DNA of 64,000 nucleotides from Persicaria tinctoria (lineage: Eukaryota > Streptophyta > Magnoliopsida > Caryophyllales > Polygonaceae), in the NCBI GenBank assembly GCA_037127255.1, contig JBANSL010000009.1, positions 32,318,975 through 32,382,974 of the forward strand. Direction: 5' to 3'. Both the position numbers and the translations under genes were made by a program. The notes beneath the pieces were generated by a model. That model did no database searches. It was given only the letters and a program-made list of their open reading frames with translations, and had not been told where the DNA came from. Of this stretch, positions 43,287 through 53,594 are shown piece after piece (the first letter of the stretch is position 1; each line of letters starts with the position of its first letter).

Positions 43287-46073
43287 AATAATCCAATGTA
43301 GACCTTGGTTGAATTTTTCTCTAAGGGAGATGAGTCTTCCAAATTGCCATGAAGTGTTCATCCGAGTTCTTTGATTAAGATTCTCATGGTCTAGATATTT
43401 TTCTTTTATCAGTTTGACCCAAATATTATTTTGCTCCGTATGAATCTTCCAAAGGAGTTTCATTTGAAGGCTTTTGTTAAGTTCTTCTGCTTTTCTGATT
43501 CCAAGACCGCCATATTGTTTAGGTTTGCATATAGAATCCCAGCTGATTAACGGAGTATACCTTTCTTATTCGAGCTTATTCCAGAAAACGTTTTTATTTA
43601 TTTGGTCAATCTGCTGAAGAATTCCTTTTTGAAGTAGGAAATTTTGCATTATGTGGTTTGTTTTAGAGTTTAGATTTGCTTGGATAAGAACAACTCTTCC
43701 AGCTTGGGATAGGGAAGATGTTTTCCACTTTGATAGCTCTTTCTTTAGACTTTCAATAGCATCCTCAAAAACACAATTTTTAACTCTTCCGTTTATTAGA
43801 GGGATTCCTAGATACTTTTCAATTGATTTAGAGACTGGGACTCCCATTTGGTTGGTTAGCGATCCCACAAGAGTGTTGCTAACATTTGCCGAAACTTGTA
43901 TGCAACTTTTGGAGTAATTTATTGCCAGCCCAAAGGAGTTAGAAAAGTTATTTATCATATTTTGGATGGTATTAAGACTGGTATGTGCTGCTTTGGCAAA
44001 TATGATGGTATCATCTACGAATGTTAAGAATGGGATATGTGTGTCATTTGGCTTTAGTTTGATGCCAATTAAAGCGTCCTCTAAAAGTGCTTCCATATGC
44101 ATTTCTCGAGCTAGATTTTCCATGACAATGACAAAGATGTATGGAGCAATAGGATCACCTTGCCTTATTCCTCTGTTAGGTTTGAATTGTTTCCCAGGAG
44201 AGTTATTGACAAGAACTGAGAAAGTGGGAGTTGTGATACAAGTCATAATCCATTTAATCCATGTTTGGTGAAAGCCAAATTTAGTCAGTACAACTTCAAT
44301 ATAGGACCAGTTGATTTTGTCATAAGCTTTTTCCATATCGAGCTTTAAGGCCTTCCAACCTTTCTTTCCCTTTTGTTTATGAAAAGAGTGAAATATTTCA
44401 TGATCGATTTCCACAACGGCACCTTGGAAGGGATTTATCAATTTTGGAAGAATGGGTTTTAATCTATTTGCTAGAATTTTGGTAATTACCTTGTAGATTG
44501 TATTACACAAACTAATTGGTCTGTAGTGGTTGACAGTAGCCGGATTTTCCACCTTTGGGATCAAAGCCATAAAGGTCTTGTTGATTTCAGTAAGTAGACT
44601 TCCTGAATGAATGAAAGCTTTGATGGCGTTACAGAGCGAGGATCCAACTATATGCCAATAGTGCGAGTAAAATTCTGGTGGGTAGCCATCAGGGCCAGGG
44701 GTTTTGTCTGCTGCCATGTTGTCTATTACATTTTTAATTTCTTCTGTTATAGGTTGTTTTATTAGATTTTGATTATCTTTATAGGAAATCTGAGGTTGTA
44801 TATGCCTCATGTCATAGTGCGAGACTTTAGTTTGCTGAGAACCGATAAATCTTTCAGCCATTTCATTTGTAATTTGGGTGATAATTTGGTCTTGATCATT
44901 TAGGATTTCTCCTTGTTTGATTGTAAATGAGCGAGTTATTTTCTTGAAGTGTCGAATCTTTGTTGTCAGCTGATAATATTTTTTGTTTTTATCAGCAAGT
45001 TTTATGTGTCTGAGCTTAGCTCGTTGTTTCCAAAACTTGTAGTTATAATCTAGTAAGGCTCTTCTTTTTCCCTCTAGTCTTGCTAACTTATCTATTTCAG
45101 CGACTGATAAGTTTCCCCAAGGTAGTCTCTTCTGGAGAGAAGTAATGGTTTGTTCTACTTTGCTTAATTGTTCTTGTATATTATTGGTTTGCTTTTTACA
45201 CCAGGCTTTGGTGTTCTTTTTGAGAAGTTTTTGTTTTTGGATAAGTTTATAGCTAAAGGAGCCTGACATATGATTTCGCCATACACTACGAACTATATTG
45301 TCATAAATAGGATTCGTGGTCCAGGCCATTTCAAATCTAAATGGGAAGCCTTTTCGGGGTTCCGAGTGGCCTAACTAGATTGTGATAGGGCAGTGATCCG
45401 ATGAGGAAAAAGGATGATGTTTGACTCAAAGATTACTGGACTTAGTAATGATATCTTGGTGTGCTATGATGCGATCTAGTCGTTCATATGTGTTATCGGC
45501 AGCATTTTTATTTTTCCTCCAAGTGAAAGCAGAATCTTCATAGGGAATTGTATAAAGGTTAAGCTCTTCTTTAACTTGTTTAAGTCTTCTAGATCTGGCT
45601 AAGGATGGACTGTTACCACCCACCTTATCATTCTCATTTTCAATATCGTTCAGGTCCCCAATAATGATAACAGGAAGCAAGTGTTTATGAACTACAAAGT
45701 AATTTTCTTCCCATAAGCTATTTTTTTCATACTCTATTGATGGGGCATAGACAAATAGAAGAGCAATATCTGAATTGTGTAGATTAATTTTGATCAAGAT
45801 GAATCTGTCTCCATGATCTAAGACAGTACTATTATCTAGAATTTTATGTCTTTTTGAAAGGATCCATAAGCCTCCTCTATGACCTTTTGATTTGATAACA
45901 TGGGCTTTATGAAAGCATGTGTTTTGCAATTGAAGGTTAGTAGGGGCATCTGTGGTTTTGGTTTCAGCAATGGTAAGCATATCAAGTTTATTCATATATC
46001 AGAGTTGATTGATTTTCTGTAACAGAGGAGGCCTTTTGGTGCCTCTAACATTCCAATAGCCAATATCAATCAT
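43287..46073 (-). pseudogene. L1-type LINE ORF2 (endonuclease and RT), 3'-truncated
   Basis: The ATG at 46073 opens ORF2 (MIDIGYWNVRGTKRPPLLQK). An APE-type endonuclease follows (LTIAETKT, GDLNDI at about 45650, TWRKNK...ERLDR), then reverse transcriptase (KTPGPDGYPPEFY, FMALIPK, NHYRPISLCN, KAYDKINW, RQGDPIAPYIF, catalytic FVDD, EKYLGIPL). A C-terminal segment follows (CKPKQYGGLGIRKAEELNKS). One frame is kept throughout, with in-frame stops at about 46006, 45426, 45376 and 43566 and no frameshift. The sequence ends abruptly at 43287, fused to the E2 LTR, without RNase H, 3' tail or poly(A). It cannot retrotranspose. ORF1 is not recognised. Confidence 0.88.
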
Positions 46074-46846
46074 AAAATTGATAAGTAGGATGGCGGTTTG
46101 GCTGGTAAATGTTGAATCTGTTATAGATTGTGATTGTATACATAGAGATTCTCAGATGAAGGACATCATGGAAGATCTGCAAGTCTTTCCAGTAGTTCCA
46201 TGTTCAGAGGTTTGAGTAAGATTTTGCTTGTACTTATTTGGATGTAAGGTTTTCCCCTTGTCTACCTTCCATTGGTTGTACATGTGGTAATATATTTTGC
46301 AAATATGACATATTCCCATGGGCCTGGAAATTTTGTTATGTTAAGTACATTTTTGCAAAGTCGAGTTTTTTCTTTTGTATATCTATGCAAATCAGCCTTA
46401 AAAATATATAAACTAATATAATCATTCTTTTAATTATATACTACATCCATTCTAAAATACATGGTTTTTTAGCCTTTTGCACAAGTTTTAATAAAACACT
46501 TCACTTTTAAAAAAACTTCATCATTGCACTACCTTTATTTTTATAAATTTTAGAGCAAATTTGTGCCGTAATTTGAAGTTTGTCCTAGATTTTGTAAAAA
46601 TTAGTGGAATGTCCACTTTTCTAATTTCGGATGATTATTTGACGATATTGCCCTTCGTTCTATTATACTGTCAAAATCCCTAACCCCCATTGCCGCACAA
46701 GCGGATGCCCCATTTGTGAAACAGAGTGAAGAACTCCGCCTGAACAAGGACGAGGAGAGGAGATCTCGCCACCGCCGATGCTGAATCTCGTCGTTGCCTC
46801 ACTGTCGTCATCGAGATCTTCTGTTGATTCTCCCTCTCTCGAATTG
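46074..46846. other. LINE 5' flank and preinsertion site of E4
   Basis: 46074-46340 may be LINE 5' sequence but shows no recognisable ORF1. 46436-46640 begins CTACATCCATTCTAAAATAC, similar to the start of plant Stowaway/mariner-like repeats (CTCCMTCCGTYCY). 46660-46846 is GC-richer and continues after E4 at 54071, so E4 inserted into that unit. Confidence 0.4.
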
Positions 46847-46851
46847 TTCAG

Positions 46852-47322
46852 TGAGACGGGATTTCCATCGATCGATACCATTGAAGCGAGTAACGATCGG
46901 AGAACGGGAAAATAGGAGTGCGAAGGGATAGATTCTCGACTAGGGACTGGATGAGAGTCCGAAGAGGAGCTTACTAGGGCCTAGAATCCAACTTGAGAAC
47001 CAAGGAAAAGTCGGATCGAAGGACGTCTGATGAATGGAACTGATAAAGAGAGAGTTTGAGATTTGGAAATTGATTTATGTAGTTGATTAACTTCCATTGC
47101 TGAACAAGCCAGAAACATATAGGGAGAACGATGGCTTTAGAAAAACAAAGGCTCAACCGGGTTGCAACAAACCGGAATCCAATCTAAGCAATTGTGGGCC
47201 TATTACCCAATTAACATAAGGGCCAAGCCCAATACAAATTCTTAAAGTGCAGATAACCAAAACTTCACATGAAATGGCATGCAGATGATGTGCAGGAAGC
47301 CAGTAGCGTTGTTCCTGTTACA
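46852..47322 (-). repeat. E4 3' LTR
   Basis: 471 bp, same length as the 5' LTR. The PPT lies at 47323-47336, and the hairpin GATCATTGTCCTCAATGATC at 47341-47360. Confidence 0.93.
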
Positions 47323-47390
47323 ATACTTCCCTCTTCGAAAGATCATTGTCCTCAATGATCAAGTTCAAAATGGCCTGCCAAGTGCCAATA

Positions 47391-49301
47391 CTAGCAACCT
47401 ATACGATGAGCTTCGTAGGTGAACATGAAGCCTTGTCCTCCGGGATCGAAAACAAATGAACTAACCTTGATAGCCCAGGTTTGGACATTAAGAACATCAA
47501 CCTTCATCCTCATTTTCTGAGTGGGATTTAATAGTAGCAGTAGCAAAGTACTTCCTAGCTTCACGTCTGTCATTGGCAACAGCGAGGCACTCTTGGACTT
47601 CAAATATGTGTGTATTGTTTCAAGAAGTGACCCTCGATAATTAGTGTACTTCATATCTTGCTGATCTCTCCTTCCAATTTGATTCGATGCTATAATTTCA
47701 GCAATTGCTGCTACAGTGTAATGGTGTGCAATATCCAAGCTCAACAGCAAGAAAGACAAGCCGGCTAATCTCCAGTACCAAGTTGCAAACATAATCGTTG
47801 TTTTAGACAACTCTTTGTCAATACCATGCAATTCTCCACCGCCGGGATCGAATATTCGCACATCGAAACGAAGATAAGGACGTTTATCGAGCCCCGTAAG
47901 TTGTCCTTTGACTTCATAAATCATCACAAGCTGGGGCTCTTTGGGGAACCAAGTTGCTGATGGCACTGCGGAGGGGCGGAACTGGGCAACTTGATGAACA
48001 CAAATCATCTTCCCCGTTAGTTTCACCTTACTATCACTTCTTTGTACCTCTGAGCTGAGTCCATTCATAGGCATGTAGATCTTTCTGCCCTCATTTGCCA
48101 AGAAGAACTCATGATCATCAAGTATAAGTCCTTTAGCGCCCGAGTAAAAAATCAGCAGATATATCTTCACCTTGTGAATGCGAAAATCAAATTTATATAC
48201 ATCAGTGCCACACCAATAAGCTTGAAACATGCCTGTCATGACAGTCAACTTGACATAGGTGTATTGCCCATTCTTAAGTCCTGCACGAATCGACTCTAAT
48301 TCAGTGTAGCCCTCACCAAGTGACGTTGCTTCTCCCGGATAAAAGCTTATAGCAGCCCCAATGCGCCTGTACGAATGCTTCTCCATTAATCTCACTAGAT
48401 GAAGGACAATATTAAGTTCTGTAGCGCCACCTTCACCTATGATACCTGGATCGAAAACAAGAAGCTTCATTGCATCTCTAGGATCGAAACTCAAGGTAGC
48501 TTGTTCCATATTGAAGCTCGCTACACTCTCAGCTAGCACAATATACTTAGAATATGTAGCTGACAGCTCAGTTCCATTCCCCATCAACTTTAGCATTTTG
48601 TCGATCAGTTGGTGAGCGCTCGAATTTGTGAGATCCTTTCCAAGGATATGACCATCAGCTCTAAACTTAAGCGATTTCCCCAGCAAACTATAGCTGGCAA
48701 CCAACACGCACTCTCCTCCCGGATCAAAACACCACCTCTCATCACCATCATTTGTCATAACATGAACATTCCCTAATTCACAAATAAGAAACCGAACTCG
48801 ATCTCGATCGATAGAGAATATACCTGTAGAAATGAAGAAGTTTCTTGCTCTAAATTGCTGCCTGCATTTCATTGATTGATTTCGTTGTTCAACCACGGTT
48901 TCCTTCGGAGATTCATCTGAACGGTCAACCTTCTGCTCAAAAATTCTTGCTGGCATTTTGTCGAGCACCTGGTGAGCAACCTTACTGCCAGGTTCCTTTG
49001 CAAGAATGGATTCATCGCCTCTAGACTTAGGCAACACTTCCAGCAAACCTTCATTACCAACCATCAAACATCCTCCTCCCGGATCGAACGACAACGACTC
49101 ATCATCCCCCTTTGTGGTAACACAATCATTTTCTAAATCAGTAACTAGATCAATAGGGGAGTTACCTGCCGACGGCTCGTTCGGTTGAGTGCTCACGTCG
49201 GTTTCTTCGGGAATATCATCCGAGATCCCAATTCGTTTGCAATCCATTAGCAAAGGTCTTCCATCGAGCACTTGATTGGGTCTGATCTGAAGCTTCTTCA
49301 T
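47391..49301 (-). CDS. E4 protein with repeated FDPGG motifs, unknown function
   Basis: The 636-codon minus-strand frame starts at the ATG at 49301. It was originally continuous with upstream codons: the reading frame is open through 49344 and, on the other side of the CACTA insertion, from 53294 to about 53460. FDPGG-type motifs occur at residues 72, 192, 272 (FDPRD), 283 (FDPGI), 484 and 618. The first two head a duplicated module of about 45 residues: FDPGG-x-C, then LL, K-R-D, IL-K, and AHQ-DKM in both. A hydrophobic stretch (about 505-525, WRLAGLSFLLLSLDIA) could span a membrane. The upstream part is rich in Glu, Lys and Ala and probably coiled coil. There is no zinc knuckle, protease, RT or integrase motif. 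I do not recognise the family. It sits where gag would be and may serve the element in trans. Confidence 0.75.
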   Translation of the reverse strand: MKKLQIRPNQVLDGRPLLMDCKRIGISDDIPEETDVSTQPNEPSAGNSPIDLVTDLENDCVTTKGDDESLSFDPGGGCLMVGNEGLLEVLPKSRGDESILAKEPGSKVAHQVLDKMPARIFEQKVDRSDESPKETVVEQRNQSMKCRQQFRARNFFISTGIFSIDRDRVRFLICELGNVHVMTNDGDERWCFDPGGECVLVASYSLLGKSLKFRADGHILGKDLTNSSAHQLIDKMLKLMGNGTELSATYSKYIVLAESVASFNMEQATLSFDPRDAMKLLVFDPGIIGEGGATELNIVLHLVRLMEKHSYRRIGAAISFYPGEATSLGEGYTELESIRAGLKNGQYTYVKLTVMTGMFQAYWCGTDVYKFDFRIHKVKIYLLIFYSGAKGLILDDHEFFLANEGRKIYMPMNGLSSEVQRSDSKVKLTGKMICVHQVAQFRPSAVPSATWFPKEPQLVMIYEVKGQLTGLDKRPYLRFDVRIFDPGGGELHGIDKELSKTTIMFATWYWRLAGLSFLLLSLDIAHHYTVAAIAEIIASNQIGRRDQQDMKYTNYRGSLLETIHTYLKSKSASLLPMTDVKLGSTLLLLLLNPTQKMRMKVDVLNVQTWAIKVSSFVFDPGGQGFMFTYEAHRIGC

Positions 49302-49610
49302 GCTCGTCCCCTCAATTTTAGGCGAATCTAGGAGATCCGGCTTGCACTACAAAAAAAAATTGCTTTTGAAACGGAACTTTTCCGTCGCAAAAGCTAGGTT
49401 TCCCGTCGCAAATAGTTTTTTGCGACGGCTATGCGACGGCAAATCGAGGGTCGCTAGCCCTAGGGTAGCAAATAATATTTAGTGACGGAAATCACCGTAG
49501 CAAATACTTTTTTCCCGCCTTTTTCCCTCATGGCACAGCATTACCCTTTTTTGCGACGGTAAATATCCCGTTGCTAATGGGTCTATTAAAATAAAAAAAA
49601 TTGATAATAG

Positions 49611-49682
49611 TAGCCTATGCGGGATTTGAACCCACATCAATGTGCATTGACACATCGCTCTACCATTTGAGCTACTAGGCTT
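49611..49682 (-). repeat. tRNA-like repeat, copy 3 (inside the CACTA element)
   Basis: The best preserved copy. The minus strand has acceptor AGCCTAG / ATAGGCT (six of seven pairs), D arm GCTC-AAATGGTA-GAGC, middle hairpin TGTG-TCAATG-CACA, and T arm GTGGG-TTCAAAT-CCCGC. The A and B boxes fit pol III consensus. The six-base anticodon loop is abnormal. Confidence 0.75.
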
Positions 49683-49689
49683 AAAAATT

Positions 49690-51060
49690 ACAAAGCACCT
49701 TCTACTGATTATTTACTTGCTAAATGACAAGGAAAAGTATAAGCTTTGTTATCCTAGTGTCAGACTTGTTCTATAAAACTTAGTTCATTAGTAGTATAGA
49801 CAACATAAAAGAAGTAGCAAACGAGTAAAATGAGAAGAGTTAGAAGACAATTAAGTAAGAAGGAGAAAGAGAACATCATTCATAAATCCAAGGTGGACTA
49901 TATTGGTGTATCCACCAATGTCATCCTAAGACCCATATAATAAAATAGATGACTAGGAAAGACATGACCACGTGCATTTTATGCATCCCATCTTAATTTC
50001 AAATTTATCATTTAACAAATAGAAGTTTCAAGACAAAGCAACATGGCAAAAAGCACAAAAGAAGAATAAAAGAACAGTCGAAAGTCACAACTGAATCCTA
50101 CTGTATGAATGCTCACCTGATAATGCATTGTAGGAGGCTGAGCATCTGAATCGCAGCAAGGTACATCAGGTTTTGTTGTAGCCTAGCTTGGGTTCCTAAA
50201 ATATAGCATGAGACGAACTTAAAAGGATGAAATCACCTACAATAACTATAAAAAAATACTTATATTCAAGGGGGTATAGTCCAATTAAAAACTAAAGGTT
50301 TCTAGCAAATACTTTGTTATTCTGAAGGCAGTTGATCGCAGGTAAAGCAAACCATTACATCAGCTGCAATTGTTCCATCAAATAACAGAAGGAATGTGAA
50401 ACATCGACATTTTGATGTCCCAGTTTGCAAACAATAAGTCATTTAGTATATTTCAAAGTTGAAAAAGAATCAAATAAACATTTAGATTACAAGCAGTTTA
50501 GATGTAAAAGGGAAGCCAGTGCAGTACACCACTATCTAGCCAGGGTACTAATTTACAAGATCAATTATTACACTGATTCATAATCATATTCCATCTAAGC
50601 AGTTACTTTGGGTACTTTGGGCACTTCACTTTAATTTTCCAGTGGGGGAAAAATGAAAACTTGTCAGATATCCAAACACCACCCAACTGGCCTTCACACT
50701 TTACTGTAAAGCAAGGTTCTGTTTCAGCCTACATGATTTTCTGTAATGCCATAGAGTAAATCTTCAGTTTCTTACCTGTTGTTTTTTACCCTACTGATTG
50801 GAGGGCAACTCCAAATTTCACCAGAACTTGATCACAATTCATATTCACTAGCTATAAGATCAATCAAAGAGGGTTTGTGGTTGAGAGTCGTTGCGGAATG
50901 AACCTGCGAGAAACCGCTTTTCACTATGGAAGCCTTGCACTTGCAGCCTTGATCTTACCACCTGTAAAAATTCGCATGGGAACACTTAGTGGTCTTGTTA
51001 TCATGACAGTGGCAGAGAGTGATCATAACTCATTCGTCGAAAAAGAAAAAGAATTGAAGT
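49690..51060. other. CACTA interior, unassigned
   Basis: AT-rich, with no confident gene. It may include intron and 3' parts of the captured carrier gene whose exons lie at 51161-51436. Confidence 0.4.
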
Positions 51061-51160
51061 GTCACTAAAAAATGATATGATTCCTAAGACATACTAAAGA
51101 ACTCCAAATACCAATTACATTACAAGCATAAACTGCCAGTGATGCATATGATAATCTCAC

Positions 51161-51250
51161 CTCATGTGGGTATGTCAATGAAGATGCAAATACTTTGGAA
51201 ACAGACGAGGCAATTGTGACATCATATGCAGAAAGCTGGTCCGTGCTAGT
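51161..51250 (-). pseudogene. Captured exon B of a mitochondrial NAD-carrier-like gene
   Basis: The minus-strand peptide STDQLSAYDVTIASSVSKVF...YPHEV is followed by an intact donor (GAG|GTGAGA). It matches, from family knowledge, the fifth to sixth helix region of plant NAD+ transporters of the mitochondrial carrier family (NDT1/NDT2; ASS-AKVLAS-ITYPHEV). Only a fragment is present and the product could not transport anything. The left boundary is approximate. Confidence 0.65.
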
Positions 51251-51340
51251 TTCATATAGTGAAATGAAAGAAACAAAGTTGATTGTCAAATTAGTAGTAG
51301 CTACACGGTATAAACCCATGAAAGTGCATAAAGGGCGTAC

Positions 51341-51436
51341 TGTGTTTTGCAAGATCAGACTTGATTTTCTCATATACAGGGAACTGAATAGCAACATGAC
51401 CAACACCAGCTAACGCAGGGACTAAACCGCTGTAAT
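51341..51436 (-). pseudogene. Captured exon A of a mitochondrial NAD-carrier-like gene
   Basis: The minus-strand peptide YSGLVPALAGVGHVAIQFPV...YEKIKSDLA matches the conserved segment of NAD/folate-type mitochondrial carriers (GLYSG-VPSLAG-SHVAIQFP-YE-IK). Exon B follows in the correct order about 90 bp downstream with intron-like sequence between, so the capture was at the DNA level with introns. Frames are open within both exons. Confidence 0.7.
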
Positions 51437-51449
51437 TTCTTAAAAGAAG

Positions 51450-53060
51450 CCTATTACCATAATACAAACTCAAGAAAAGAAGCTGATCATTTCTATTAGG
51501 AAGGAGAAATTTCACATATCTAACTTGAAGAATCATCTTCTCTCCATTGGAAGCTCCAAACTAAAAAGAGATGTACCAAACAGTGATTATAAAAAGGATG
51601 AGTATGAATGGAGACTAGTTTACTTACTACTCATTTTGCAAAAGCATTGGGCATTAATCGAAAGAAATCAGGAGAGATAGGTCGATCAAAGCAAGCCTTG
51701 AATCCTGAAGAAGATAATAAATAAAATGCAATTACTAAGACAATTGGAAAATAAAGTTAAGTCAATTTTTACTATTTTTTAGTACTTTATCAAAAATTAT
51801 ATAATGCCCCATTTATGTGAAAGAAATTGTTCATTATAAACATTCTCTTAAAGAATTGACTATAAAAAAAAAGGTAATAGAGAGTTCCACTTATATGCTT
51901 TCACTTTAACTTATTTTTTCAAATTCCATGAAGTACGATTAAATCTGAAGGTATATTGCAATGTAAATGCAACAGGCAATAAGTAATCAAGAACAAAACA
52001 CCTCGAATCTCAGCCATATTTTGCAATTCACACATTAGATTATCATATTCACATTTATTAATCCTAATTCCTACTTAACTAAAATCTGATCAAGTGAATG
52101 GATGGACAACATCAGACTAAATCAGGCAGAATCCCCCATATATGCAATTTCTAACACAATATTCCCATTGACATACAACCTTCAGCAAAATACACACAAC
52201 CCTACCAACGAGTTATCACAAATTCAAGAAATTAGCATTATCACAAATTCAAGAAATTAGCAACCTAAAAGGGAATAGGGAGACCACATACCTGCACTTA
52301 CTTAAGTCGAATTCGGAATCTGAACAGCAGGCAAAGATGCACAGTAGAACAATGGTGACCTGGGCAAAGAGAGGACGGATGGGTCTGCGAGAAAGCCCGA
52401 GAGGCACCAGAATGGCTCGCACTCGAGGTATCTCGAAGCTTTTTGCGGTAACCACTTGCTCGAACACTCGATATGAGATCGGTCGCTGTCCCTCAAACCC
52501 TAATTCCTCTCACTCTTGTCTATTGAAGAGGAGCGACTGTGTGGGTACCAGTAGAAAGAAAACCCTAATTCCAATGGAAAATGAAGCAAAGATTGAAGGA
52601 GCGCTCCTAATTCCAATGAAAAACCCTATTTTTGGAGTCAGAGCAGATGAAGAATGGAGAGAAAGGTACCAATAGAATAGCCGAGCTTTGGATCTAGGCA
52701 CAACGACAACGGAAATCGTTGGAGCGCTCCTGGCTCCCGGACACAGTAGAAAAGGCGAGATCTGGAGAGAGGTGAGGACCTGGGATCGTCGGCGTCCGAG
52801 CTTTGGATCTGGGCACCACGGCGAGGAAAGTCTTCTCAGCGCTCCTGGCTCCCGGCCATGACTGACAAGGCGAGATTCGGAGAAAGTTGAGACTTTCGAG
52901 TAGTATTGAGACGGGGAGAAGGACTTGGGTGTGGAAAGAAGAGAGGTGGCCATGGAGGTGTTCGACAGAGAGGAGAGCAGAGGGTGAGAAGAACAGTAAG
53001 AGGTTGAGGATGAGAGATCTGAGAAACAAGGGGGTGGCGTTCACATAGGGTTTGGGTTAT
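51450..53060. other. CACTA interior, right half
   Basis: AT-rich to about 52260, then GC-richer with a roughly 115-bp tandem pair (starting about 52682 and 52797; GAGCTTTGGATCT-GGCACCACG). The GC-rich part may be the captured promoter and 5' end of the carrier gene; no exon could be confirmed. Confidence 0.4.
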
Positions 53061-53579
53061 GTTATGGGAAAATCCAAAAATAAGAAAAATAAGCCAATGG
53101 CTACGGCTTTCTAATTTGGCGTAGCTTTTGTTTTTGTTTTTGGGTAGTTGCTAGCAACGGCACCCCTTTGCCGTTGCTAATGTTGAGGGCCTCTTCCAAC
53201 GCCGTAGCAAAGCAGTCGCAAAAGCCTATTATTTGCCACGGTAAATTCTTGCCGTTTCTAACTAGTGTAGCAAAAGGAATTTTTTTTTGTAGTGTTGGGA
53301 GCTGTTGGCGAGTCATCGATCTCCTCAGATCGGATTGGATTCTCCGCAGATCTCCCTTCCGCCATCAGAGATGCGGCCCTTGCCTCAGTTTTGTTCATAC
53401 TCCATTTCATCTCCGCCCTGGCCCCTTTGATCTCTTCATTTGCCGATCGCGTTTCATGGACCCCACGAGTTCACGCTCTGCGTCAATTTCTCCATCGCAA
53501 CCTTAAGAGCCTCCAAAGCTTCCAACTCTTCATCCGTCCAATCTTCATCCTCAGTGGACGAATCCGCCAGGGAATCGAC

Positions 53580-53593
53580 TGGCTCTGATACTA
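53580..53593 (-). other. E4 primer-binding site (initiator Met tRNA)
   Basis: TGGCTCTGATACTA on the plus strand against the tRNA end TGGCTCTGATACCA, immediately beside the 5' LTR. Confidence 0.85.
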
Positions 53594-53594
53594 T

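Larger units (their letters stand above)
49345..53294. mobile_element. Non-autonomous CACTA (En/Spm) element inside E4
   Basis: Both ends read CACTACAAAAAAAAATT inward (49345 on plus, 53294 on minus). TTG flanks both sides (49342-49344 and 53295-53297), the 3-bp duplication of CACTA elements. Subterminal words recur at both ends: CGTCGCAAA, GCGACGG and GTAGCAAA on the left (49380-49580) and GCCGTTGCTA, CGTAGCAAAG and TTTGCCACGG on the right (53100-53280). No transposase (TNPA/TNPD-like) ORF is present. Cargo includes carrier-gene exons and a tRNA-like repeat. Confidence 0.93.

Noticed and set aside
43167..43463. 98-codon minus-strand frame as a separate gene
   Set aside because: It is LINE ORF2 coding sequence running into the E2 LTR across the rearrangement.
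49611..49682. Functional tRNA gene
   Set aside because: The anticodon loop has six bases and the middle stem does not fit a standard anticodon arm. Several degenerate copies exist.
53101..53316. Small minus-strand frame near the right end of the CACTA element
   Set aside because: It spans the CACTA terminus and its subterminal repeats, so it is a chance fusion frame.
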